NCBI GenBank assembly: GCA_002105175.1
Contig: MCGE01000038.1
Span: forward strand, 248,001-312,000
Source of the DNA: Absidia repens
Taxonomy: Eukaryota; Mucoromycota; Mucoromycetes; Mucorales; Cunninghamellaceae
Length of the DNA stretch: 64,000 bases
Reading direction: 5' to 3'
Shown here piece after piece: positions 24,346-34,865 of the stretch; position 1 is the first letter of the stretch; every line of letters starts with the position of its first letter. Under the pieces are notes generated by a model. The model did no database searches. It was not told where the DNA came from and worked only from the letters and a program-made list of their open reading frames with translations. The translations under genes and the position numbers were made by a program.

Positions 24346-24699
24346 TAGAAAATGTCATCAATCCGTCATTAGATTAGAATAGTCTAGTTTGTCATAGTTA
24401 GCATCTATATCTAATAATATCTAATAGCTCATGTATTGTATATTTTATCATTGATCTCTGACATATACTCATATCGTTTGTTTTGTCAAATGGATACACA
24501 CGAGCGCAAAAAAAAACAAAATAAAATACTGCTGTGTGTTTTTATTAGTGCATATAAAAAAGGGGTGGGAATTAGATGCCCATATCATTTCCCATTTGAT
24601 GGAAGTTCAATGGGCTCTATCATGGCCTTAATTTTTTTTTTTTTTTTTTTTGTTATATATGGAATTAATAATAAACTAATCTAATGGAGTGATGGTAAA

Positions 24700-24980
24700 A
24701 CGTTGTTCTCTTGAAGAAAACATGAGAGAGACTATTGGGACATTTTTCATTGAAGCATGTAAAAATAGATATATTTTATTGATATGTAGATATAAACAAT
24801 GGGATACTAATATTAACCTAAGCTAATGGAGACTCCCAAGTCAACTAATGGTGGTTCTAGATCATAGAACCAAAATAAAAGGGTTTCCCCATGCATCTTG
24901 TAATTCCTGATCTAAAAACCTTTCTAAACTAGTCCTGGCACTAATCCAAGTTCATGAAACCTCAAAAAGGTTACATTGTG
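24700..24980 (+). repeat. Dispersed repeat family 1, copy
   Basis: Core at about 24845-24960 (AAATAAAAGGGTTTCCCCAT, CTAAACTAGTCCTGGCAC), preceded by 'GAGAGACTATTGGGACATTT' and 'TATATTTTATTGATATGTAG' modules shared with the other copies. Confidence 0.65.
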
Positions 24981-25034
24981 AAGAAAAGCAAAAGAAGATA
25001 AAAAAGAAATGGAGGCAGAATACAGCTTTTCAAC

Positions 25035-25135
25035 TTGAATTTGAGACGGAGTGTAAAATGGTTTTAGACGATGGCAAAATAAAGTTGGGAAGGGAAGTAA
25101 AATAAATTGGGATGAAGGGAAAAGGTAATTGGGAC
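25035..25135 (+). repeat. Dispersed repeat family 2, copy 2
   Basis: GAGACGGAGTGTAAAATGG, AAATAAATTGGGATGAAGG and TAATTGGGACAGGAGG match the 2545-2665 (inverted) and 62865-62965 copies. It sits just downstream of the Fanzor stop codon. Confidence 0.5.
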
Positions 25136-25269
25136 AGGAGGCAAAAGTAGGTGAGACAAACAGGTGAGCCAAGATGAGAGTAAAGGAAAGTGTGAGTCCA
25201 ATGAAATATCTTTGTGTTTCATTTTCTTGTAACTTACGTGTATACATCAACACATATTTGTTATGTGGA

Positions 25270-26192
25270 TTATTGTTCAGTGGTCGGTCTTGCCAACAGC
25301 CCAGGGCGTCTTCCAGCAGTGACAAGGTTCATAAAAGCGGCGCGCAGATTCCGAGATGCATTGGTGTCCCGTTGCCACACAGTGTTACAGCGACGACACG
25401 CTAACACTGCGTACATACGTTTCGCCTGTTCACCAGGTCGGGTAATCACCGCGTTCGTGAGCTTTCTGTGACCACATTTTGAGCATACTTGCGACGTACG
25501 ATATTCATCCATATTCACAAAAACAAGTTTCCCAGACTTGTCCGCCTTTGACAAAAGATGTCGACACTTGTCAGCAAGGGATCCTTCGCCTTTTTTGTTT
25601 CTGCCGAACTTTGCGTCGCCGAAAACCACAATCGGTACCTTGTCTTTGTCATTGTTTATGGGAGCCTTTTTCCATTTCCTATGTATCAGAAATATGTACA
25701 ACAGATGTTATTATGCCTTGCATATACATTTTAAATTAAATAAACTTGCCTAAGCTTCGGCGGCGGCGGAGGAAGAGGAGGTGGATCATCAGTATCGTAA
25801 GACCTTGTTCGTCGTCGTCTTCTTTGTTGTGTCTGGCCAATATTTGATGATCTTTCCATGGCACCTGGTGGAGGTCTGTACTTGTGGCCGCCATCAATCA
25901 ACACATTTACCAATTCGGCGTCCATCTTTTGTCTTCCTTGGTAATTGGCGAACTGCAGACCGAGAATAGCCTCTTGCCCATAAAATTCAGTCAAAGGACT
26001 TAGCGCTTGTAATGATGATTGAATGTATGCCTGTATCCCTTCCAAATCAGTGGTTTTGTTTGTCGTTATTTGCGCCTCCACAGTTCGAATTGCCTCAGTT
26101 TTCAACATGTTGATTTTGTTGGACGTTTTTCTGAAGCCTGCACGAGTATAATATTCGATAGAGGATATACGTCGAATTTCATGACCTTAACA

Positions 26193-26236
<44 letters not shown>

Positions 26237-29200
26237 TTAGAATGTCGTCTGTCTGCCATTAGATGTCCTTTTCAATTACTCTCTTGTTCGTGGTCAGTAT
26301 CGACTTGAGCATCAGCATCAGCGTGGGCGGCAATATCAGCGTGGGCGGCAATATCAGCGTGGGCGGCAATATCAGCGTGGGCGGCAACATCAGCGTGGGC
26401 GGCATCATCAGCGTGGGCGGCAATATCAGCGTGGGCGGCAAATATCAGGTGGGCGGCAATATCAGCGTGGGCGGCATCATCATCTTGGGCGGCATCATCA
26501 TCTTGGGCGGCATCATCATCTTGGGCAGCTCCTAGCAACGATATTAGTAAATAAACCAAAGAAAAAAAGAAAAAGTCAATACATAAACAATAGTTCTTGT
26601 AGTAAACCACCATAGCCACTTACCCTCCTGTTCCACTGCGTAATTGTAAACGTCATCACTTGAACCATTGCTAGCCACATAGATTGAATTCATGCCAGGA
26701 TCTACACCCCACACATTCAAATACGGGAATTCCCACGCTTGGAAGTCTTCAGGTTGCAAATCAGGAAGAGCAGCATCATTTCGAATCGGCTTGTGAAAGG
26801 GATTGATACAGAAAATCCGTTCGTCACGATGTACTTTGCAAATATCATCCCATTCCCTTTTCTGATTTTGTCAACGTTGAGGATGTTCGTCAATGTTTCA
26901 TCGCCATGGATATATTGTGGAGGCTACTGATCGAAGGATTTGCCCCATGGATTGTTGTCGATTTTGATGCTTTTCTTTGTATAGGACGGTTTCGGCACCA
27001 AGTTGTAAACTTGTTGCTTTTTCATCAAGTGATCGACTGCAGGTGTGAAGCATTTGGTAACAAATCCTGGTGGTGTTCAGGGTCCTGTAAGTATTCAACA
27101 GAATGAAGAATTTGCTGGCGAGTGTTGGCGATGGTGTTTTGTAAGGATGTAAATGACAAGTCCGACAGGTACGATAATTGTTGGCGGTCAAGGTTGTCGT
27201 TTGTCGGTATAATTTGTTGTATTGTTTTTGCCAATTTTGACCGTCGGCGTCGACCTATTCTTGAGTTTTCATCAAGTCCACGTACTACTTCAAAGCACCA
27301 AGTGCGAGGAACTACGGTCTGTACTGGGTTTACTGCATTTGCGGTGTCGATATTGTGTTGGTCAAAAGCGCGGACAATGTTATAACCATACTTCGTGAAG
27401 ATATCGCAATGGCGAGAAATATATCCAGTTGACAGTTGCGTAGTCGAATTGTCTAGCAATGTTGCCGGTGCCCCCGCCTGTTGACAATAGTTGATCAAAT
27501 TATTCAGCAAATGACGATTTCCAAGTTGATCGTTGTCGAAGTATTGTCGTTGAGCTTCCAAAAATTGGCGATGTGGGTTGGTGTATGTATCCTGACGAGC
27601 GCCGAGATCATCAAGTAAGGGCCGTACCTCCATAATAGCAAGATCCAAGGAGTCAAGAAGTTCTTGCGTTTCCTGGTTGATGTTAGCTTCGCCATCCACT
27701 TGCTGTTCCATCATCGTTTGCAAAGATGTCATCACACCGTTCACCATGCTGTCATTCCATCGTTCGTCGTTTAGCTGGTGTTGAAAACCGAAGTGATTTG
27801 AGATATTCAATAGCAATTGGGTTGAAGCCTGGTACAGATGAAGCAGTTCGTGGAGTCTGGTGGATAATTGGATCAAAGAGGCAACAATCGTGGGATCCGT
27901 GGTTTCCGCTACTTCGGTTGACATTGTTCCAATTCTTGAGATAGCGATTGCAATGACTGATCGAAGGCCGGTTTCCCTGTTCATGATACGTCCATGAAGA
28001 ACACCGTATGCATTTTCAACTTCTTTTCCAAGTGAATCTGTTTGTTCTTGTAGAGCAGCCATATTATAAACACACAAAAGGTCCACTTTCCCATCATCTA
28101 GTACAGCATTTACATCGTCTTTTATTTCGTCAGTAATGCCAGGTTGAGACAAAGCATCAGAAGACACGATTGCAATATCCGCATTGTTGACCAGACTTGC
28201 TAGGATGTGAAGCCCCAATACGTTGCAAGTTTTTTCAATCGAATCCTATGAATACAATATATGGCGGTAAGTATCAAACATTGAACTCTGTATACTTTTA
28301 TTGTATTGTATTACTTACCTTTTGTTGTTCCTGTTCTAATATTTGTTCTTCAGGATCCTGCTGCTGGAGAAGTTGCTGTTGCTGTTGTTGTTGATGCTGT
28401 TGGTTCTGGCGTTGCACCATTCGCTGACGAAGACGTAAAGAAAATAAATTTGACATCCACTGCGTAAAGTCCTCAACAATTCGATTTGTAAATTTGGTCG
28501 CATATTGGGCCAACATTGGAGTCAGAATATTCGTATACGCTTTTCCATGAATTTTTTGTACAAGAAAAGCTTGTCGGGACGCTTCTGTTGGATTCAGTTG
28601 CTGATACACATTGTCGATATTCGTCGCCAAATCCATGCTGATTGAATTGTTGATGGTGATGTTGCTGCCAGTGACTTGTTGAAAGATAGCATAAAAAAAA
28701 CTCATCGTAAAGAGCTGTTTTGGTATGGGTTGGTGGTTCGTCAAAGAGTGATATAGATAAAATGTAATAAATAGGTGCACTTTTATGACTGTATCCCGAG
28801 TGTACGAAACAACGTCGCTGATTCCCTGTAGAATTTGTTGATGATGATCCTGGTTTTCAATCCGCAGCAATGATTTCAGTCCCTGTTTCCGGCAAACCGT
28901 CGTCGTTTTACCCAATTCTTGTTGTACTTGTTGTAGTCGAGTCTGTTTCCGGAAGGGGCATTTTCGATTTGTTGATCGTGAATGAGTGGTTGCTGTTTCA
29001 AAGCTACGATGTTCAAGGCAAACCGGGCAAGGACGGACTGATTTCTTTTGACCAATTTTTTTCGCATTAAAGAGCCACCCCGTTTGGCCACCTTTTCGAG
29101 AGTACCTTGTTTGCGCTTACGCTTGGACCCAGCCAACTGTCTTGAAGTTGAGCCGCGAGTTGATAATGAGGAGGCATCACCGTCGCTGTTATCACTGTCG

Positions 29201-29474
29201 GTGTCATCATCGTTTTCCGCACGTCTTTGTTCATCTTCAGCTTTTTGTGTAAAAAAAAAGAAAGATTAGTAAGATTACCTTGTTTCTCATACTAATTTGT
29301 TTAGTACTTACCATGACGCAGGTTCGCTTGCTGTTGTTTCCACCGTTTTTTGTACATAATGATATCAAAAACTGTCATTCCTTCATAAGTTGTTAGGGGT
29401 TGAATAACATCATCCTGTGTCATATCCATCAATCTAAGCAAATCTTCCTCGATAATCAATTGATTGGCGGCCAT
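25270..29474 (-). CDS. Fanzor: eukaryotic TnpB/Cas12-like RNA-guided nuclease, about 1,268 aa
   Basis: Six exons: 29474-29312, 29240-28319, 28245-26624, 26531-26280, 26185-25750 and 25678-25270, in phase once three single-base gaps are allowed (about 29050, 27065 and 26870). The order is: acidic start; KRKRK basic patch; Cys/His cluster (CPVCLEHRSFETATT, then NRKCPF); long helical recognition-lobe-like region with polyQ; RuvC-I GVDPGMNSIYVAS (Asp at about 878); an Ala/Asp/His repeat insert; VPIVVFGDAKFG; MDEYRTSQVCSKCG (Glu at about 1191) with zinc-ribbon pair CRRC; and RuvC-III WQRDTNASRN (Asp at about 1237). The Glu in DEYRTS fits the shifted RuvC-II position described for Fanzors. Family members are RNA-guided DNA nucleases linked to transposable elements. 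The last intron is GC-AG. An in-frame TAG at about 26929 may inactivate it. The guide RNA usually overlaps the 3' end; here that would lie near 25.0-25.4 kb. Confidence 0.82.
26311..26526 (-). repeat. 18-bp minisatellite inside the Fanzor coding sequence
   Basis: About twelve 18-bp units (plus strand CGGCAATATCAGCGTGGG) encode repeats of the type AHADIA, with three terminal variants of the type AAQDDD. It fills most of exon 4 (26531-26280), which is in phase with both neighbours and has no stops. One unit is altered (CAAATATCAGG, near 26440). Confidence 0.85.
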
Positions 29475-29522
29475 ACTGATGATAGGGACCTGGAGGTATT
29501 GGTGTTTGTTAAAACAAAACGC

Positions 29523-30110
29523 TGTTGCGGCTTAAATTTGTGATTTTAGTCCAACGGGATTGTTCCTTGGGCGGAATTTGAAATGACTTGTTCCTGAATC
29601 GGACAAAAATAGAATTGAGAGTAGTGAGCACCAGAACTTTTGTAGATAAAGTCCAACTGTAGAGAAAGTTTATAAAAAATAAACTTGAAAGAGTAAAATA
29701 AAATAAAAAAGAAAAGTATTGACCTTTGTTGGTTCAATAAAAATAAGTGTATAACACACAGTAAAAATAAAAAAGAGGACTTGTAGTCACAAAAAATAAA
29801 AGAAAGTTTCTATATAGACGATAGAAACAAAATAAAAATAAGACAGTGGTTTGGTGGTTAAAAAAACCTTTGTACTGAATTTTATAAAAAAGATTGAGTA
29901 AATATATAGAAGATAAGAACTAAAGAAAAAATAAAATTGTTGCGGGGGAAGTGGAGGTATTTATACTAAAAAATAAAGTGGCGGCGAGTGCCGAACGTGA
30001 GAAAAAATAAAAACGTGAGAAAAAAATATAAAAATAAAAATGTGATAAAAAATAAAAATGTGATAAAATATAAAAATGTGATAAAAAAGAAAAAGGTGAT
30101 AAAAAAAAGA
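29523..30110 (-). repeat. LTR, downstream (3') copy of the gypsy-type element
   Basis: The segment from 29523 (TGTTGCGGCTTAAATTTGTG) to about 29970 matches 36121-36660 closely, including AGTGAGCACCAGAACTTTTG and TAAAGTCCAACTGTA.AGA. The element is on the minus strand, so this is its 3' LTR. The U3 part at 29985-30110 differs from the other LTR and is made of AAAAATGTGATA-type tandem units. The outer edge is 48 bases from the Fanzor start codon. Confidence 0.7.
29956..29965 (-). promoter_or_regulatory. TATA box of the LTR, pointing toward the Fanzor gene
   Basis: TATAAATACC on the minus strand. The identical ten bases occur at the matching position of the two other LTRs (36646-36655 and 37256-37265), which supports a conserved promoter element. 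Transcription from it would run into the Fanzor gene at 29474. Confidence 0.5.
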
Positions 30111-30132
30111 GAAAAAAAGGAAGGGGGAAAAC

Positions 30133-30615
30133 TTAATCCTGCATGTCCCAGCCAAGCGCGTCACTAGCATCAAAAATGTCATTTAGTAGGTCGCTCATTG
30201 ATGGCGCCTCCACATCCTTGGGCCCAGAAGAAGTTGGACCACCAGCTTCAGGATTCAACCATTCGTCTTGAAGCTTCAATTCTTGCCAGATGGTGCTAGT
30301 GGCTGACAACATATCCTTTTTCTTTAAAATCCCTTTCACAAGGGTTGACAAATTGGAGGAGTATTCCGTGACTGGTGGTCGTGGAGAAAAAGTACGGTGT
30401 GCCAATTTGATTATGTTGGGAGTTATTTGCAATTTGAGTATATCCTTCTTTTTCCATTTGGCACTTCGCTCTTGAAACCTTGCTTCATCATAATCGTCCA
30501 ATGCTTGTAATGCCATGATACTTGAATGGGCCATCTCTTCCAGGGGCGCCAGGGGCGTCTGGCATGACAAAACCGACAAGTCTTCAATTGATTTGATTTT
30601 TGAATATTGGTTCAT
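30133..30615 (-). CDS. Extra ORF of unknown function inside the LTR element, 160 aa
   Basis: An intact frame of 160 codons lies where the integrase would normally be, between RNase H and the 3' LTR, on the element's sense strand. The product is soluble-looking, with an N-terminal half of short helices (LEEMAHSSIMALQALDDYDE), a lysine patch (RSAKWKKKDILKL) and an acidic C-terminus (SMSDLLNDIFDASDALGWD). It shows no similarity that I recognise to integrase, envelope or gag proteins. It could be a captured host gene or a lineage-specific element gene. Its codons are not decayed, unlike gag-pol next to it. Confidence 0.5.
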   Translation of the reverse strand: MNQYSKIKSIEDLSVLSCQTPLAPLEEMAHSSIMALQALDDYDEARFQERSAKWKKKDILKLQITPNIIKLAHRTFSPRPPVTEYSSNLSTLVKGILKKKDMLSATSTIWQELKLQDEWLNPEAGGPTSSGPKDVEAPSMSDLLNDIFDASDALGWDMQD

Positions 30616-30772
30616 GGTAGGAGTGATAAGAAAAGTAATGATAAAAAAATTAATGATAAAAAAAAAAGGATTATATATAGTTTTTTCTTTTCTTTTTTTT
30701 TTTTTTTTTTTGTGGTTAATTGTTCAGATCCTTCAATAGTCTCATTCATGCTACCTTCCAATAGATCCCTTG

Positions 30773-33700
30773 TTACAATGAACCCAAATTGATGATCGAC
30801 CAGTATCCTAGACCGGATAGGAAATCAGCGGCTTCCTGTTTTCGTCCATTTCGATACTTGATTTCAAAGTCATATTCAGCCAAGTATTGGATCCATCTTG
30901 CTACAATGCCAGATACTTTGGGTGATTGTACCAACCATCGTAAAGGTGAGTGGTCTGATATGACAGTGAATTTTTTGCCAAGTAAATAACGCCTGAATAG
31001 TTGCAGGCTCCATACTAGGGCGAGACATTCCAATTTAGTAGCACCGTAGTTTTGTTGTCAATGGAAGATTCAGTTGATTTATATTTTTACAAATATACCC
31101 CAATCAGCCAATAGAGCAAGATATTGTATAAGTCATCTTTTTACAAACACCCCATTTCCCCTCCTCCCCGTTCATACGAGTATTCACAAATACAACATGT
31201 CTACTGTGAGTATTTCTCTTCCACAACACAACGCTACTATACCCTACAAAGCAATATAATACATACTCTACAAAAACAAGTCAACACATACCCTACAAAC
31301 AACACAACATATATCTACAAACAACACAACATATACCCTACAAACAACACAACATATACCCTACAATATATAACAACACATATCCCTCAAAGAATAGTAT
31401 ATTTAAAACGAAAACAACACACGTATTCCACAAAAACAGCGTACACAAATATTTTTTCAAATGTGATTTTCTTTATTGCAGTGACATGATAAAATAGACG
31501 GTAATAGTAAAATAAGAGACAATATACTGTAAACATATAAGAGATGAAGAAGATACTAACATTGCCTTCAACAAAACAGTACACTCATACTATTCTCTTA
31601 TAGCACAACCTCCCCTGCTTCATACTGAAATGCTGCTGCGTCCGAGGTGATAATGGCATATCTTTGCTTCTGTTGGAGGAAGCTCCCCCAGAAGCTATTT
31701 AGTAGTAGTTTTTTTTTTTTTTTGTAAAGTATGTAGAACGTAGTATGTAGTATCTCTTCTTTACTTTGTAGTATAGTTGGTATTCGTTGTATTTTATTAT
31801 TATTATTATTATTATTATTTGTATGTAGTATTGATAGTATCATTATTATTACGTTTGAATAAAAGAAGCCCTGTTTGTTGACCCAATTATATGAATGTAT
31901 GGAAGCTATAGTATTGTTGTCAAGGAGTGTGTATTTCAAATGAGTCATCGTATCAGTCCATATATACCCTTGTATCGTCCAATAAGTGATCACCATAAAC
32001 CCGTTTATACCCTTGTATCGTCCAATAAGTGATCAACTTAGACCTGTAAATACTCATCTATCGTCCAATAGCATTTTCTATTATGAGAAAAATATAGACG
32101 ATGATCAATCAATATTTTATTGATATTATTGATTGAATTATTGATAAAAATTGATAAAAATTGATAGATTTATAACAAGTCAACAATTTCAATCAATTTA
32201 ATCAATATTTTTTTCCGCTGTGAAATCACAGGGTGTTCTTTGCCATCGTCGTCTAGCTGCGAAAGATGGTACCAATTCCTTTTTGGGAGGCGTCGCACAC
32301 AATAATAAAAGGTTTCGAAAAATCAGCACGTCGAAGTATAGGTGCTTGTGTTAATTTTTGTTTCAAAGGTTAAAGGCATCTGTTGCTTTTTGGTTCCAGG
32401 TAATATTTTTTGTCGTCTTGGTTTGTTCATGTAAAGGTCTTGCAATAGCAGCGAAGTTTTTTATGAATCTCCGATAGTAAGAGGCCAATGCAATAAAGCC
32501 CCTGATTTGTTTAAGGGTTTTTGGTGGAGGGAATTCCTGAATTTTTTTTATTTTTTCTTCATCCGTCTTTATTCCATTTTTTGTTATCACGTAGCCCAAA
32601 AATTTCAATTCGTCTTTGAAGAATACGCACTTGTCGATGTTGAATAATAATCCTCCTTGTCGTGCACATATGAATACTTGTCGTAGATCCTGTATGTGTT
32701 GTATATAGGTTTTGGAGTGGATGTTTAGGTCGTCAATGTAAGCAACAAGGCACTTGTTTAGTAATGGACCAAAGCATAGGTCTATTAGGCGTTGAAAGGT
32801 AGCAGGACTATTTACTAACCCATAGGCAGCATTTCGTATTGATAGGTTCCAAACTTTGTCACGAATCCAGTCAATTCTTTGGTTTCTTGTTTTAATGGTA
32901 CTTGGTGGAAACCGGAACGTAGGTCTAGCGCTGTGAATATTCTTGAACTGCCTAGTTCATCAATCAAGTCGTCAATTTTTGGCAAAGGGTAAGCGTCAAC
33001 TTTGGTTAAAGCGTTTAGTTTGCGATAGTCAACAACCATTCGGTAATCACCATTCTTCTTCTTGACTAGTATTATAGGTGCGGTGTACGGTGTGCTTGCT
33101 GGTTTGATGATTCCCAGGTCACATAATCGGTCCAACTCTTGCTTCAAATATTCTTGCTCCACGGGTGCCATTCGGTATGGTCTATGTCGGATAGGTGGTG
33201 TATTTTCCTTCAGGATGATTTCATGTTCCAGTAGCGTGGTCTTGCCCATTCTGTCATTGTGCCAGTCAAATACATCTTGGAATTCTGTAAGTAGATGTAA
33301 AAAGGACTTGCGTATATCAGGCGGTACATCTCCTAACTGTAGTTTTTCTTCCTTTGTAGGGTCCAATTCTTGTAATGGTTGTATGGCGTCGTCGTCTTTT
33401 ATCTCCATCTGTGCTAATTCGTATCCTGTGGATTGCTCGTCGTCTTCTTCTATTTCAAACTTTGTCATTCGGTGTGCAATGATAGTGTTCGGTGGGTAAC
33501 TTTTGTCGTTGTCCGATATGTTGATATCTATGAACTGATCGTCTTGCAAATATTTTTCGTAGGTAACATCTGGTTGCATGTGGATAATAGTTGGTAGAGC
33601 ATTATCATTGGGAGTACTCAAGTCAACGGTGCACATGGTGTATGGTGGAAGGGTGAATCCATTTTCCTTGGTACTGATGGTTACTTCGGTGTCGGATACA

Positions 33701-34839
33701 TGGTCTATTCGGAAAGCGTAGTCTTGGTCTTCAGCAGGTGTGATTTGACACAATTCTTGATCTTCATCGTCTTTGTCGTCGTGTTCCCATTCTTCTTCTT
33801 CTGTTTCTTCATCGGTGATTTCATCTTCATCACTTGTATCTTGATCGTCCACTATTGGTGTTGGTTTGACAGGGATTGGTTGACTTGGTGGTGGATTCTC
33901 TTCTTCATAGATAACGTGGGATGCTTTCAAGGTAACCGGCTTTGATGATGCTTTGATGTATGTGATAGGAATCATCATCTTCTTGTGTTTATAGGTTACA
34001 GTTAGTGTTCCCATTTTGATGTTGATAATGGCTTGTGCATGATTCAACCAATCGATTCCTAGGATTAGGTGAGATGGACATTGTGGCAGTACTTCCATAT
34101 TAGTGGGTATACTAATGCCTTCAGTTATTTTGATAGGGACATCAAGGACTATTCCAAGGGTAGGTTGTCTGGTTCCATTACCAAGGGTAAATACATTGGT
34201 AGATGGGGTATCGATTTCCATTCCCAGCGTCTTCATCATGGTTCTTGACATACATGATTTGGCGGCACCACAATCTATCAAGGCTTTGATTTTTCTGTCA
34301 CCAATATATACTTCAGCATATGCGGCAGTTGTCACCACTTCGCCTTCTTCCATGGCATTCAATGTTATGGGCGGCTTTCTTCTTTTGGGTCGACAGACAT
34401 CACGTAGCTGTTTCTTTAGGTATGGTGATGCTTCAAGTAGATCTCCAACTTCAATATCGGCTTTACGGGTAAGGACATCTTCAGCGATACTATATTTAAT
34501 AGCGGGATGTGTAGGTACTGATCTTTGTTTCTTTTCAACCGTTTCTTGTATAGGAATGTTTTGCTGTGGTATTTGTGATGATGAGGATGGTGTGTCTTCC
34601 AATCCATTGGTTCTTCTTTTCTTTGCTGATTTTAGATCATGTAGGACATCAGGTGGTCTTTCTTTTCTGGTAGCAACGTAGAAATCCATGTCTTCTTCTT
34701 CCAATAAAGGGTTAGCATTTTTATTTTTATACTTGTTTTGGATATCCATGGTGGTTAGGTTATGGGTTTGTTGTTGAGTATTGTTTTTGTTATCTTTTTG
34801 TGTTTGGTTATTTGTGGATTTGTTAGGCGGGTTTTCCAA
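30773..34839 (-). pseudogene. pol: protease, reverse transcriptase, split RNase H
   Basis: 34839-32815 (674 codons) holds an aspartic protease (IKALIDCGAAKSCMS and HLILGIDW) and the first half of RT (PYRMAPVEQEYLKQEL, VVDYRKLNALT, ALDLRSGFHQVPL, YQYEMLPMG). A one-base gap after MLPMG moves the frame for the RT second half, with the catalytic AYIDDL box near 32730 and the thumb (LKQIRGFIALASYYRRFI) to 32363. RNase H starts at about 32360 (FIIVCDASQKGIGTI), breaks near 32240, is interrupted by about 1.2 kb, and resumes at 31054-30773 (YGATKLECLALVWSLQ, VISDHSPLRWL). The protease centre is DCGA rather than the usual DSGA/DTGA. Not functional as sequenced. Confidence 0.85.
31060..32225. mobile_element. 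Secondary insertion inside RNase H
   Basis: RNase H breaks after a K.HPV-like codon run at about 32226 and resumes at NYGATKLE near 31054, so about 1.15 kb is foreign. It contains a 22-bp tandem array (ACAAACAACACAACATATAC type, about 31285-31370), a (TTA/ATT)n run near 31793-31820, two copies 42 bp apart of TTGTATCGTCCAATAAGTGA (31970 and 32012) with a partial third, and TTGATAAAAATTGAT repeats near the end. No coding region or clear terminal inverted repeat. Confidence 0.5.
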
Positions 34840-34865
34840 CTGACCATCAACTGCAGTTGCCCGTG

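Noticed and set aside
26263..26535. Plus-strand open frame of glycine/valine repeats (SVGGNI)
   Set aside because: It is the reverse strand of the Fanzor exon 4 minisatellite; an 18-bp unit without stops leaves several frames open.
31598..31996. 132-codon minus-strand frame in the RNase H insertion
   Set aside because: Its asparagine and lysine runs come from (ATT)n and T-runs. There is no start context or family, and it lies inside a non-coding insertion.
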